NCBI RefSeq assembly: GCF_030730905.1
Contig: NZ_JAVAMP010000005.1
Span: 124,001-188,000 of the forward strand
Direction of reading: 5' to 3'
Length of the DNA stretch: 64,000 nt
Source: Chengkuizengella axinellae
Lineage (GTDB): Bacteria > Bacillota > Bacilli > Paenibacillales > KCTC-33759
Positions within the stretch are counted from its first letter, which is position 1. Every line of letters begins with the position of its first letter. A program made the position numbers and the translations under genes. Shown piece by piece: positions 52,826 to 61,856 of the stretch. The notes under the pieces are model-generated. The model saw nothing but the letters and a program-made list of their open reading frames with translations, made no database searches and was not told the DNA's origin.

Positions 52826-55777
52826 TCAATCCTCCCCTAATTTTAAGGCTTGATGAATTTTGATTCGTGACAGCATATATCCTAATATCATAATGCCGAT
52901 TAGGATAATAAAACTAACAATCATATAAATCTGCCTCTGATCTGAAGGGTCGATAACCACTTGGAAAGGTGGAACTTGTTCAATTGGGTTGAATGTAATT
53001 TGAAATAATGTAACAAACAATTTGCTCGTCAAAATTCCAGTTGCAATTCCCATAATCATCGCCGCACCTGTTGTTAACACTTGTTCTAGTATCAGCATTT
53101 TGATCAACTCTGAAAATCTAAGTCCCATCGCACGAAGCATTCCTAGCTGTAAAGTTCTACCTTTTAAAGTTAAGATCCAATATAATAGAAAACCACATAA
53201 ACTAATCAATATCGAGATGATAAAACCTAATGTCATAACCCCGTTAATCGCAAGTTGAAATGGATCGTTTTTCACTTTTATTATTTGTTCCTTAGCATTT
53301 GTAAATTCTTTCAACCAGATTCGCTCTTCTAAAATGCCATTATACAGCTCTGCCGTATTTGTAAAATCAGGTTGTAATTTTGCCCAAAAATCATAAGGCC
53401 TAAGTCCTAAACGAGATTGGATGAAATCCAAATGGCCTACAACCAATTGTGGGGTTTGTGAAGCGATCAAATTAGGATTCGCTTCAAGTGTAGCCACTGG
53501 AATATCCAGCGATTCCGCTATTTCCTCTAATGATAAAGCATTTGGGTTCCAGCTTGGCCAGTAATCAATAATGCCATACACCATAAATTCGACATTATCT
53601 GTACCAACCCATCCCATATTCACGGTGTCTCCAACTTTAATATCATGTGCATCCGCAATAGATTGTGAGATCAAGATCGCTTGTGGATTTGTAGAAATCA
53701 AGTTCAAGTAATCATAAAAATGATAATCCATCAGTCCATTTTTAAACCAAGCCACTCGTCCAAAGTCAGCTGTATCAATACCCATTAACTGAACTTTAGT
53801 ATTTACCTTGTTATTCGTAAAATTAACATTATTTTCTTTAAACACTCTTGTTACATGTTCGACACCTGGCAAGTTTTTATAAGTCTCAATGGATGGTTCA
53901 ACATATTGTGTATACGTATTATCCAATGCCTGTTCTGAAGCTCCGGGCAAATATTGATCAGGATTATCGTTACCAAACTCCACACTCATAGTCACATCTG
54001 CACCTGTTGTGTAAGAGATTTTATCTATCATATTACTATTAATCGTTCTTGCAGCACTCGCACTAAACATCCCTGTTGATAAAGTTAATATAATAAATAT
54101 CATCAGCAGCTGATACTGTGTAGCCGAACGACCGACTTGTAATAATGTAGAATACGAAACTGGACTCCATCTTTTTCTACCTAACCAATAAATAAGCTGT
54201 ATCATCCAAGGGTATATACGCAGTAGAAACAATCCCATCCCAATAATAAATAAATTAGGAACAATAAATAATAAAGGGTCGATTGAAAGTTCAGAAGTGA
54301 AGACGCCTGAAGCTATCACATCGTTGATTTGATTTTTAAACGTATATAATCCATACAAGCCAACAGCAATAAAAATAATATCAAAATAAAACTTATGTAA
54401 AAAGGAACTCTTTTTACTTCGTGACATACTTCTTTTAAGACTGACGATATTTTGACGAGTATGGACAAAGGCAGGTACTAACATCATAATAATCGTACCA
54501 GCTACCGCAAATCCAGCATAAACATAAGCCTCACCAGTGATATCTACTTGCAACGAGGTACGTTGGACAAACTGTAAGAATCCATTCGAGGAGCCCAATA
54601 CTTTAGTGAAAAACTTAGCAATATATATACCGGAAAAATAAGCAAGACTTCCTAAAATCAAGCCTTCAATTAAATAACCACCTAAAATTTGCAGGCGATT
54701 CGCTCCACGACTTCTAAGTACTGAAATTTCCGTTTTCTGCCTTTCAATAATTAAGTTGGATACTAAAAAGATATAAAAAGCAATCATGATTAATACAGGA
54801 ATATATAAAAAGGAAATCATCGTTTTTAATTTGTCTTGTTTTAGATCATAACTTTCTAAAATACTGATAATTGGAAATTCAACTTCATTACTTTTTATAT
54901 TTTTATCACTATTTGTATAAGCATCTAGGTATCTTTTAAGACTAGTATTGGCATCAACTAAATTTTGAACGGATAATAACTTTATTTTTTGATAATCAAA
55001 GGCTAAGGTCCAACTGCTGTTTCTTACTGGTAGTACATTCTGAACCGTAAATTGCTGCTCAAACAAATTAAAATCCAAATAAAATGTTGTATTGAAAAGA
55101 TTATTATTAAAATATAAATCACTATAATCCTTTGGTTCAAATATTCCTACAGGTTTCACAGTAATTAGCTCTTGACTGCCATCTAAAATGACAATCTCTT
55201 TATCTAACGAAATATTTAAAGAAGAAAGAGATTTCTCTGTAACTAAGACTTCATAAATATCATTTTCTATTTGCTCTGAAGGAAGGCGGCCCTCTATGAT
55301 CTTAATATGATCATTTAATTCAGACAACCCCATCACATTTATTTTTTTACTTCGCTTTGGAATTCCTTCACCTTTCTCCTCATCCGCTGTTTGGTTATAA
55401 TAATTTAATTCTTCTAGGGGGATAAAAGAATAAGTCAATGTCTCTCTTTGTTTAACATAACTTATAACCGGCAAAGAGATTAGCTCCGTAAATTCTTCCT
55501 CCATATAAGAATCAACATCAGAAAGATATTTTACTCGATCCTCAGGAGGCATTACGCTTCTAGTTATCGATTCAACATTAAATCTACCGGGAAAAACTTC
55601 ATTTTCCAACTGATAGTTTTGAAGGTCTTTCACCAACATCCGATGCAAAATTGCATTAGTATAAATTGGAATACTACTAGTGAGGGCAACGGAAAGGATT
55701 AAACCAAGCAGCAGGCTGATTTCAAGCCATTTGTTTTTGATCATTTTTCGAATGATCATTGTAAGTATAGCCACCAT
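52826..55777 (-). CDS. Very large FtsX/MacB-like ABC permease
   Basis: A 983-residue membrane protein. There is one N-terminal membrane segment (residues about 15-35), a first large extracytoplasmic region to about 325, membrane segments clustered at about 330-360, 375-395, 410-440, 465-480 and 505-525, then 570-590, a second extracellular region (about 600-850) and a last set of FtsX-type segments at about 855-880, 905-935 and 945-970. It is thus a duplicated FtsX-domain permease in one chain, exporting lipids, peptides or antibiotics. It follows the adaptor gene by 10 nt and is 3 nt from the second ATPase. Confidence 0.87.
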   Translation of the reverse strand: MVAILTMIIRKMIKNKWLEISLLLGLILSVALTSSIPIYTNAILHRMLVKDLQNYQLENEVFPGRFNVESITRSVMPPEDRVKYLSDVDSYMEEEFTELISLPVISYVKQRETLTYSFIPLEELNYYNQTADEEKGEGIPKRSKKINVMGLSELNDHIKIIEGRLPSEQIENDIYEVLVTEKSLSSLNISLDKEIVILDGSQELITVKPVGIFEPKDYSDLYFNNNLFNTTFYLDFNLFEQQFTVQNVLPVRNSSWTLAFDYQKIKLLSVQNLVDANTSLKRYLDAYTNSDKNIKSNEVEFPIISILESYDLKQDKLKTMISFLYIPVLIMIAFYIFLVSNLIIERQKTEISVLRSRGANRLQILGGYLIEGLILGSLAYFSGIYIAKFFTKVLGSSNGFLQFVQRTSLQVDITGEAYVYAGFAVAGTIIMMLVPAFVHTRQNIVSLKRSMSRSKKSSFLHKFYFDIIFIAVGLYGLYTFKNQINDVIASGVFTSELSIDPLLFIVPNLFIIGMGLFLLRIYPWMIQLIYWLGRKRWSPVSYSTLLQVGRSATQYQLLMIFIILTLSTGMFSASAARTINSNMIDKISYTTGADVTMSVEFGNDNPDQYLPGASEQALDNTYTQYVEPSIETYKNLPGVEHVTRVFKENNVNFTNNKVNTKVQLMGIDTADFGRVAWFKNGLMDYHFYDYLNLISTNPQAILISQSIADAHDIKVGDTVNMGWVGTDNVEFMVYGIIDYWPSWNPNALSLEEIAESLDIPVATLEANPNLIASQTPQLVVGHLDFIQSRLGLRPYDFWAKLQPDFTNTAELYNGILEERIWLKEFTNAKEQIIKVKNDPFQLAINGVMTLGFIISILISLCGFLLYWILTLKGRTLQLGMLRAMGLRFSELIKMLILEQVLTTGAAMIMGIATGILTSKLFVTLFQITFNPIEQVPPFQVVIDPSDQRQIYMIVSFIILIGIMILGYMLSRIKIHQALKLGED

Positions 55778-55787
55778 TCATCCCTCC

Positions 55788-57053
55788 TTAGTTAAGAATC
55801 AGTTGCTGACCTTCTTCTATTCCACTTATAATTTCTACTTCTGTTTTCGTTTCAATACCAACTTCAACATCCACTTCAATTCTGCTTTCACCATCAAGTA
55901 TTTTTACATAATTTCGACCTAGATACGTTTGTAAACTAGCAGATGGAATGACAATCGTATCTTCCTTTTCTATTAATGTAATGGTTACATCTACACGGTC
56001 ACCGATCTCAATCTCTTCTGGAAGCCCTTCATCCGGTTTAACAAAAATAGTTGATTTGTTCAATTCCGTCACTTCTCTATCTGTAGATGCTGGTGCAGTT
56101 TCAGGAGTCTGCACTACTGTGCCTGTAAAAACTTCATTATTGTATTTGATTTCAACCGCTTGATTAATTTCAGCATCTTTTGCATCTATCATTTCTTCCT
56201 GACTATCTAATCTTGCTAATACAATTAAATTGTCAGAGTTTGCGATTTCCACAATAGGATCATAAGCTGTCACTGCTTCTCCTAATTTTAAAGGGTTTGT
56301 ATAGGTTACGACTCCGTCCATTTTAGCCACTAGTTTAGTATTGCTTAATTGCTGCTGCAAATAATTCAACTCGATCTGAGCCGTTTCAAGATTAATCTCC
56401 AGTAAACGAATCAATTGATCATCCTGTGGATATACTTTATTTCCTTCTGTATTAATGAGAAGTTTATCGTAGGAAAATTGGAGTTGTTCAACCTGCTGCT
56501 GCATTGCTTCTAACTCTTGTAATGAAACCGCTCCTTCTTCATATAAACGCTCCGTTCTTTCTAAATTCATCTTAGCATCTTCTATAGAAGCTTCTATATT
56601 TTTTAAATCTAGTTCGTTTTGTGTATCGGGTAGGTCCAACTCCACTTCCTGTTTAGCTTTTTCCAATTCTATACGTGATCTTTCAACAGCAAGTATTTGC
56701 TGCCTGACTCTTTTAGCTAATTCTTCATTTTCAAGTTGTGCAACAACATCTCCTCTACTCACGGTATCTCCTAACTTCACATCAATAGAGGTTATTCTGC
56801 CCCCATGCTCTTTAAAATAAAGAGAATCCATATTTGAAGACCTAAAGTTGCCTTGTAAATTCAAATTCTTTACGATGGATCCTTTCTCAACCGTTAAGAG
56901 CCTCACTTCTTCTTTTTTAGGCTCTAATAATGGAGGAGCTAATGGCTCTTCTTCTGCAGGTATAACTGAACAGCCAGCTAAAGCTAAAACCATAAAAGGT
57001 ATGAATATGAATTTAAATGTTTGCAATTTGTTTTGTTTGAACAATTTCCCCAT
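55788..57053 (-). CDS. MacA-like membrane-fusion lipoprotein
   Basis: A 421-residue periplasmic-adaptor-type lipoprotein with lipobox LALAGC (cysteine near residue 29). A lipoyl/biotinyl hairpin starts at about 75 (SIDVKLGDTVSRGDVVAQL), a coiled coil of about 120 residues follows (VERSRIELEKAKQEVEL to QQQLSNTKL), then the beta-barrel (YNNEVFTGTV) and C-terminal permuted domain. It should dock the permease at 55777 to the extracytoplasmic face. Its start overlaps the upstream ATPase by up to 41 nt; ATG 57053 abuts GGAGG, so TTG 57044 (9-nt spacing) may be the true start. Confidence 0.87.
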   Translation of the reverse strand: MGKLFKQNKLQTFKFIFIPFMVLALAGCSVIPAEEEPLAPPLLEPKKEEVRLLTVEKGSIVKNLNLQGNFRSSNMDSLYFKEHGGRITSIDVKLGDTVSRGDVVAQLENEELAKRVRQQILAVERSRIELEKAKQEVELDLPDTQNELDLKNIEASIEDAKMNLERTERLYEEGAVSLQELEAMQQQVEQLQFSYDKLLINTEGNKVYPQDDQLIRLLEINLETAQIELNYLQQQLSNTKLVAKMDGVVTYTNPLKLGEAVTAYDPIVEIANSDNLIVLARLDSQEEMIDAKDAEINQAVEIKYNNEVFTGTVVQTPETAPASTDREVTELNKSTIFVKPDEGLPEEIEIGDRVDVTITLIEKEDTIVIPSASLQTYLGRNYVKILDGESRIEVDVEVGIETKTEVEIISGIEEGQQLILN

Positions 57054-57741
57054 CCTCCAATTCGTACAGATAATCTACCAGCTCCATAACGTCAGGATCA
57101 TGTGTGGTTAATACTACTGTCATTCCTGTATCTTGTATTAGTTTTTTAAATAAATGTATAACTTGAAAAGCCATTTTACTGTCTAATTCTGCAGTAGGTT
57201 CATCAGCTAATATCAATGCAGGTTGATGGGCAACACATCTTGCAATGGCAACCCTCTGCTGCTCTCCTCCAGACAACTCATAGGGTCTATGTTTCATTCT
57301 TTTCTTCATTCCAACTAGATTTAAAGCTTCTTCAGCCAGCTTGGTGCGCTCCTTGCTAGGAATATCAGCAATTCTTAAACCAAATTCTACATTTTCAAGC
57401 GCTGTCATATATGGAGTTAAAGCAAAAGATTGAAATATGAGTCCAATATCCTTCCTTCTTAAATTTGTGCGCTCTTTATCCGACAAATCTGTTATATTTT
57501 TGTTCTGAAAATATACAGTACCTTCTGTAGGTTTATCCAACGTTCCTAATACATTAAGCAGCGTTGTCTTTCCAGATCCGGACCTTCCTTTTAACGCAAC
57601 TAAGCAACCTTTAGGGATATGTAAATTAACGTTTTTTAAAGCATGTACAGCATTGTTCCCTTTTCCAAATGTTCTTTTGACTCCTTTAGCTTCCATAATT
57701 AGTCCTTGTTGATGTTGTTCCATTTGTTGTTCAGGAATCAT
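57013..57741 (-). CDS. ABC export ATPase (MacB/YknY-type)
   Basis: A 242-residue ATPase, first gene of the export operon. Walker A is LKGRSGSGKTT near 51, Q-loop IFQSF, signature LSGGEQQRVAIA near 155, Walker B LILADEPTAELD, and H-loop THDPDV. It is similar to but distinct from the second ATPase (51884), so the operon has two different ATPases for one permease. ATG 57741 is preceded by AGGAGG. Its end overlaps the adaptor gene, implying translational coupling. Confidence 0.9.
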   Translation of the reverse strand: MIPEQQMEQHQQGLIMEAKGVKRTFGKGNNAVHALKNVNLHIPKGCLVALKGRSGSGKTTLLNVLGTLDKPTEGTVYFQNKNITDLSDKERTNLRRKDIGLIFQSFALTPYMTALENVEFGLRIADIPSKERTKLAEEALNLVGMKKRMKHRPYELSGGEQQRVAIARCVAHQPALILADEPTAELDSKMAFQVIHLFKKLIQDTGMTVVLTTHDPDVMELVDYLYELEDGEIVQTKQIANI

Positions 57742-57790
57742 TGGACACCTCCTAAATCATGATATGACTATGTAAATAAAGAGAATCTTG

Positions 57791-57825
57791 CTTTCAGTGG
57801 GAGTTTTTATAGCTCCTGCTGAAAG
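57791..57825. repeat. Dispersed palindromic repeat, family A, copy 4
   Basis: Arms CTTTCAGTGGGAG / CTCCTGCTGAAAG (57791-57803, 57813-57825, one mismatch), then TTAGATGACCTTATCAGGTGA. The stretch 57770-57850 is nearly identical to the reverse complement of the copy at 32634-32700. The rest of 57742-58232 is AT-rich with no gene. Confidence 0.8.
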
Positions 57826-58133
57826 TTAGATGACCTTATCAGGTGAAATGATGCTGTTATTTACAGCATGAGAAAGTGGTAAATGATTAAACTTTTTGAG
57901 GGAAGATAACTTTACACACTATTGTGGATTTTATCCCAATTATACTAGGTAAATATGTGAACACAATGAAATCGCTTCATCTTCTAATGAATTAACAAAT
58001 TATCTTAAGATAACACAAAGTAAAATAGAAAGAGGAAGTTTTATAGATTTTAAAACTGATTTGAATTTAATGAAATCGAATTCAAAAATATAGTTGTTAT
58101 GCACACAAACTAAATCATCGTTTTTCCCAAACA

Positions 58134-58187
58134 AAAACACCCCCGAAAAGTACTTTTATGAAGTCACCATTTCGAAGGTGTTTTTTA
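58134..58187 (-). terminator. Terminator after the small secreted protein gene
   Basis: On the minus strand a stem AACACC..TCGAAA / TTTCGG.GGTGTT (58136-58151, 58171-58184 on the plus strand) is followed by TTTTTG. About 50 nt after the stop. Confidence 0.7.
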
Positions 58188-58232
58188 TCTCGTTTATTTA
58201 GAATACTATATGTTTAATCTAATTGTTCTTTT

Positions 58233-58772
58233 TTAGTTAGAACTATCATCTGAAATGACATTAGGGACATAACCCAATTCATCATGAAGTAATTCAAAGA
58301 ACTTTTCTGGTCTATTATCAACACTGATATGAATATCTACTTTAGGATCGTATACAAATAAGAGATCGTTAATATCTATAATTGATGTTAGTTCTTCTCC
58401 TGTCTTCATGTCATAGATTTTATCTGTATTTACATCAATTTTAATCGTTAATAATTTATTGACATACTCTCCTGTTTCAGCATTGTAGTAGAAACCAAGT
58501 CCAGTCTTTTCATCGATGTAATCAAAATCATTTTCTAAATCGATTGGTCCAAGTTCTGATACTTTATCACCCCAAACTCCCTTAGCATCTTCGTTGGCTT
58601 CGATCTCTGCTAATTGTTTGTGTATGTCGAGAATTTGCGTCATTGCTTTAGATTGCTGTTGTATTACTTGGGGAGCAACCTCCGTTGATGCATTCGTCTC
58701 AACCACGCCTGATAAACCTATACTTGATGCTAATAATCCTCCGGCAATTCCTAACGCTAATATTTTTTTCAT
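58233..58772 (-). CDS. Secreted protein of unknown family (paralogue of 61857-62465)
   Basis: A 179-residue exported protein with a signal peptide (residues 1-27, cleaved near NAST). The mature part is acidic. It shares with the protein at 61857 a core of about 45 residues: YIDEKTG-GF-Y, ETGEY-NK, then -KIDVNT-KI-D, T-EELTS. The pattern suggests a small beta-rich domain, perhaps PepSY-like, though I do not recognise it. Upstream lie five TTAAG-type half-sites spaced 10-11 bp. The gene is monocistronic with its own terminator. Confidence 0.72.
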   Translation of the reverse strand: MKKILALGIAGGLLASSIGLSGVVETNASTEVAPQVIQQQSKAMTQILDIHKQLAEIEANEDAKGVWGDKVSELGPIDLENDFDYIDEKTGLGFYYNAETGEYVNKLLTIKIDVNTDKIYDMKTGEELTSIIDINDLLFVYDPKVDIHISVDNRPEKFFELLHDELGYVPNVISDDSSN

Positions 58773-58830
58773 TGTATATCTACTCCTTTATATTTTTTTT
58801 CTTGCTCAAATAATATGATATATGGAAATA

Positions 58831-58879
58831 CTTAAGAAAATTTAAAGTAAAACTAAAGGTTGATTAAAGAAAACCTTAA
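58831..58879. promoter_or_regulatory. Phased TTAAG-type direct repeats upstream of the secreted protein gene
   Basis: Half-sites TTAAG, TTAAAG, TAAAG, TTAAAG and TTAAC begin at about 58832, 58842, 58853, 58864 and 58875, spaced 10-11 bp. The nearest is 60 nt from the start codon at 58772. Such arrays are typical of OmpR/PhoB-type regulator sites. Confidence 0.5.
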
Positions 58880-59052
58880 CTATACAGAGATAAATTCACC
58901 ATGTTCTTGGCTGAACTGGTGTCAGAGTTTCCTTAGGGTGTGGAAGTTTACAATCGACCCACACGGAGGTGATAGTTTATGATTGACCACATGTGTATGG
59001 TGTGATGTTAGTCAGCCATCATTAAATAATTTTTTTATAAATTCTGAAAGTG

Positions 59053-59084
59053 TAAAAAAAACCTCCCATATATGTAAGGAGGTT
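59053..59084 (-). terminator. Terminator after the stalk-domain protein gene
   Basis: Stem AACCTCC / GGAGGTT (59060-59066, 59078-59084) with a T-run on the minus strand, 50 nt after the stop. The rest of 58773-59134 holds the repeat array, a short GGAGGTGAT-led micro-ORF at 58980 and nothing else recognisable. Confidence 0.8.
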
Positions 59085-59134
59085 ATCTCATCGATTATTT
59101 ATATTAATTTTTCAAAATCTCCAATATTTCTTAT

Positions 59135-60283
59135 TTATTCAATAAATTCACCAAACTCTTTTACATACCAACCTACTTCCTCTACTAACCAATTTTCATC
59201 GTAAGGTAAATTTTTACTTTCTTCTATTAATCTAAAATATGCATCATTTTCAAGTAACTCTTCTACAGAACTATATCCCTTAACAGATGCTAGTTTATTC
59301 ATTGCTTCTTCATATGATTCCCCAGCTTTTGGAAAATCTTCATGTTGATACATAGTTGGGTAGTATTGGTCACCGAAAAGTTCTAGTCCAACCTCTTCAA
59401 ATGTTTTTCCTTCCGTACTAATATTAGCATCGGTACTATATAATTTTTCATATACTATCCCCCAAGGATCTCCGGGTATGTCGTATTTATCTTTCTGTGC
59501 AATGATTTTATCTGCTTCAATTTTAGCCTGCTTCAGTTCACTCTCTGATGCTGTGGATGGATCATCAACCAAACTCAATGCATAAGGTCCGTATTGATCA
59601 AATAACTCTTTATCTGCTACTGTCCATTTTTCATTCGGAACAAGACCTTCTACAAGAAATTTATATCCTTTGCTCAAATCACCCATTTCGTATTGTACTG
59701 AAACACCATCTGTCATCATGTCAATGAAATTGTAATCCTTGTATTGAATCTTATCAAAATCATCATAAGTTTTTGCCTTTACAATCGTATTTACTGAAAA
59801 CACATTGGATGGTGACATATTAGATGATACAATTTCTACTCGTTTTGCACTGCCATCCCAATTCACTTCAGATCCAAGCGCTTCACTTACGAATCGAAGT
59901 GGAACATACGTTGCACCTTCAATGATTTCTCCAGGTTGGGAAAGTTGAACAGATACTCCATTCACTTGAGCTGTCTGTTCTCCAATCACTAATCGAATGT
60001 CATCTTCATCTTTCTCTGCATATACTGTTTTCGTCTCACTATCCCATTTTACTTCAGCACCCAAAGCAGTAAATATGCCCCTTAATGGAACAACTACACT
60101 ACCATTTATCATCAAAGGGGATTGTTCAAATTGTTGCAAAGTTTGATCAATCGTGACTGATATTCCTTTTTCTTCAGCAAATGCTTCATTACCACCTCCT
60201 ATTAACAAATTACTTGATAATGCACCTCCAACTAAAACAGTTGCAAGGGTTGTACTTCTTACAAACTTTTTAATACTATTCAT
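59135..60283 (-). CDS. Exported protein with copper amine oxidase-type stalk domains
   Basis: A 382-residue secreted protein. The signal peptide ends near residue 36 (AFA). Two copies of the copper-amine-oxidase N-terminal 'stalk' repeat follow (VPLRGIFTALGAEVKWDSETKTVYA near 66 and VPLRFVSEALGSEVNWDGSAKRVEI near 125), which in Paenibacillaceae are cell-surface attachment modules. The C-terminal two-thirds is unknown, acidic and helical. Located between two TTAAG-phased repeat arrays. AAGGAGG precedes ATG. Confidence 0.8.
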   Translation of the reverse strand: MNSIKKFVRSTTLATVLVGGALSSNLLIGGGNEAFAEEKGISVTIDQTLQQFEQSPLMINGSVVVPLRGIFTALGAEVKWDSETKTVYAEKDEDDIRLVIGEQTAQVNGVSVQLSQPGEIIEGATYVPLRFVSEALGSEVNWDGSAKRVEIVSSNMSPSNVFSVNTIVKAKTYDDFDKIQYKDYNFIDMMTDGVSVQYEMGDLSKGYKFLVEGLVPNEKWTVADKELFDQYGPYALSLVDDPSTASESELKQAKIEADKIIAQKDKYDIPGDPWGIVYEKLYSTDANISTEGKTFEEVGLELFGDQYYPTMYQHEDFPKAGESYEEAMNKLASVKGYSSVEELLENDAYFRLIEESKNLPYDENWLVEEVGWYVKEFGEFIE

Positions 60284-60340
60284 GATTACTAACCTCCTTA
60301 AATATTAACTTTATTGTATAGGTTTGATTTACGTTATTTT

Positions 60341-60377
60341 TTAAGTAAACCTAAAACTTTCTTAAGAAATCTTAAAG
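60341..60377. promoter_or_regulatory. Phased TTAAG-type direct repeats upstream of the stalk-domain gene
   Basis: TTAAG, CTAAAA, CTTAAG and CTTAAAG begin at about 60341, 60351, 60361 and 60371, exactly 10-11 bp apart, the nearest 58 nt from the start codon. Same element, orientation and distance as at 58831-58879. Divergent SBP gene lies on the other side at 60622. Confidence 0.5.
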
Positions 60378-60621
60378 AAAAAGATTTGGAATCGAATCGC
60401 TTTATAATAAAGTAACTGTGAGAAACGTTATTTCTTTGGTTTACATAACCTTATAAATTGTTGGAACAATAAAGATGAGATGCTTGGTTTACTTCCGTTT
60501 ATAAGGAAAACGATGCAATGAATTGTTTCTTTATAATATCTTGATATTTTTTTTATATTTTCTTAAGAAATTCATCTTAGAATTTATTTTGAAGAGAAAA
60601 AAATAACTTGGAGGTATTGTA

Positions 60622-61638
60622 ATGAAACGTATATTTTTATTAACAATCGCACTTTTATTTGTCTTAGCAGGTTGCAGTGCAGAACTAGCTGAACAAAACA
60701 GTAACAAAGAAAGCAGTGAAACGGAAACAACCAGTCAAAACCAAAACGAAAATAAAAACAAGGAAAATATAGATGAAGTATTGATCGTTGGCATAGAAAA
60801 AGCAAATCAACCCTTCGCATATTTAAATGAAGACAGCGAATTAGTTGGAATAGACGTAGATTTTATGAAAGCTATTGCTGACAACCAAGGATTATCCATT
60901 GAATTTAAACCTCTTTTATTTAGAGACCTTATTCCTTCTTTACAAGCAGGTGAGATTGATATTGCTATTTCCGGAACATCATTAACAGTAACGGATGAGA
61001 CAAAAGAACAGGTAGATTTTACTGCAGAAGACGTATATTTAACTACTATGAATATAAGAGCTATGGTACAAGAGGAGGGTTCTATTAAAAATATTGAAGA
61101 ATTAAAAGAAGGGGACGTGATTGTCGCTAAACAAGGAAGTATCGCTGCAGATGTAGCTCTACTCCTTTCAGAGCGTTTTGGAGCACAGGTTAGATTGTAT
61201 GATACAGAAGAGGAAGTCATATTAGATATTAAAAATGGAAATGCTCATGTTTCACTTGTAAATGGATTTGCAGCTCAAGCTATCTTGTTTGATAATACTG
61301 ACTATGAATTAAGACTCCTACCAGATAGTACTTCAGAATACACAGATGAAATTCTCGGGATAGGAGGAATGACGATACCCACTCAGTCCATCGCAGTTGA
61401 AAAGGGGAATACTCAATTATTAGACCAATTAAATGAAGGATTACGACAAGGGAATGAAAAAGGAAAAGGTGATATATTCTATCAAATTTCCAACAAATAT
61501 GTTGTGGCTATTCAGAATATGACTCCGGAGGAATGGGAATTATTAAAAAAAATAGACCCAAGTAACACTGATGAACAGATAAAGGACGTATTTTATAATG
61601 GAGAAAATTTATACGACAGAATACATTCAAATAAGTAA
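60622..61638 (+). CDS. Amino-acid-type substrate-binding lipoprotein
   Basis: A 338-residue lipoprotein with lipobox FVLAGC (cysteine near residue 18), a Ser/Asn/Lys/Glu linker to about 55, then a bacterial extracellular solute-binding (SBP family 3) domain. Family motifs are VGIEKANQPFAYLNEDSELVGIDVDFMKAIA, then EIDIAISGTSLTVTDETKE. Family members bind amino acids for ABC importers or act as sensor modules. No permease or ATPase is near, so a signalling role with the two-component system downstream is possible. GGAGG lies before the ATG. Confidence 0.85.
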   Translation: MKRIFLLTIALLFVLAGCSAELAEQNSNKESSETETTSQNQNENKNKENIDEVLIVGIEKANQPFAYLNEDSELVGIDVDFMKAIADNQGLSIEFKPLLFRDLIPSLQAGEIDIAISGTSLTVTDETKEQVDFTAEDVYLTTMNIRAMVQEEGSIKNIEELKEGDVIVAKQGSIAADVALLLSERFGAQVRLYDTEEEVILDIKNGNAHVSLVNGFAAQAILFDNTDYELRLLPDSTSEYTDEILGIGGMTIPTQSIAVEKGNTQLLDQLNEGLRQGNEKGKGDIFYQISNKYVVAIQNMTPEEWELLKKIDPSNTDEQIKDVFYNGENLYDRIHSNK

Positions 61639-61647
61639 TAGTTAACA

Positions 61648-61713
61648 TTGATACAAAAGATATTCTTAAGATAAGACTAACAGAGTCAACATATAGGATA
61701 TCTTTTGTATCAA
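61648..61713. repeat. Long inverted repeat after the SBP gene
   Basis: Perfect 16-bp arms TTGATACAAAAGATAT / ATATCTTTTGTATCAA (61648-61663, 61698-61713) enclosing 34 nt that include CTTAAG. No T-run follows. It could form a strong mRNA 3' hairpin. Confidence 0.7.
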
Positions 61714-61856
61714 CACTACACATTGTTAAGATAAACTAAACCTCTGAATTACTTTAAACCTTTTTTGCTTGCTAAAACTAGATTTACCTTTAGCAAAAAT
61801 ATATACATATATAGATCGATCTTACCAATAAAATTTTTAAAGGAGAGAAGTTACAT

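Noticed and set aside
6155-57850. CRISPR array made of the dispersed palindromes
   Set aside because: The copies are kilobases apart, without regular spacers, and no cas genes are present.
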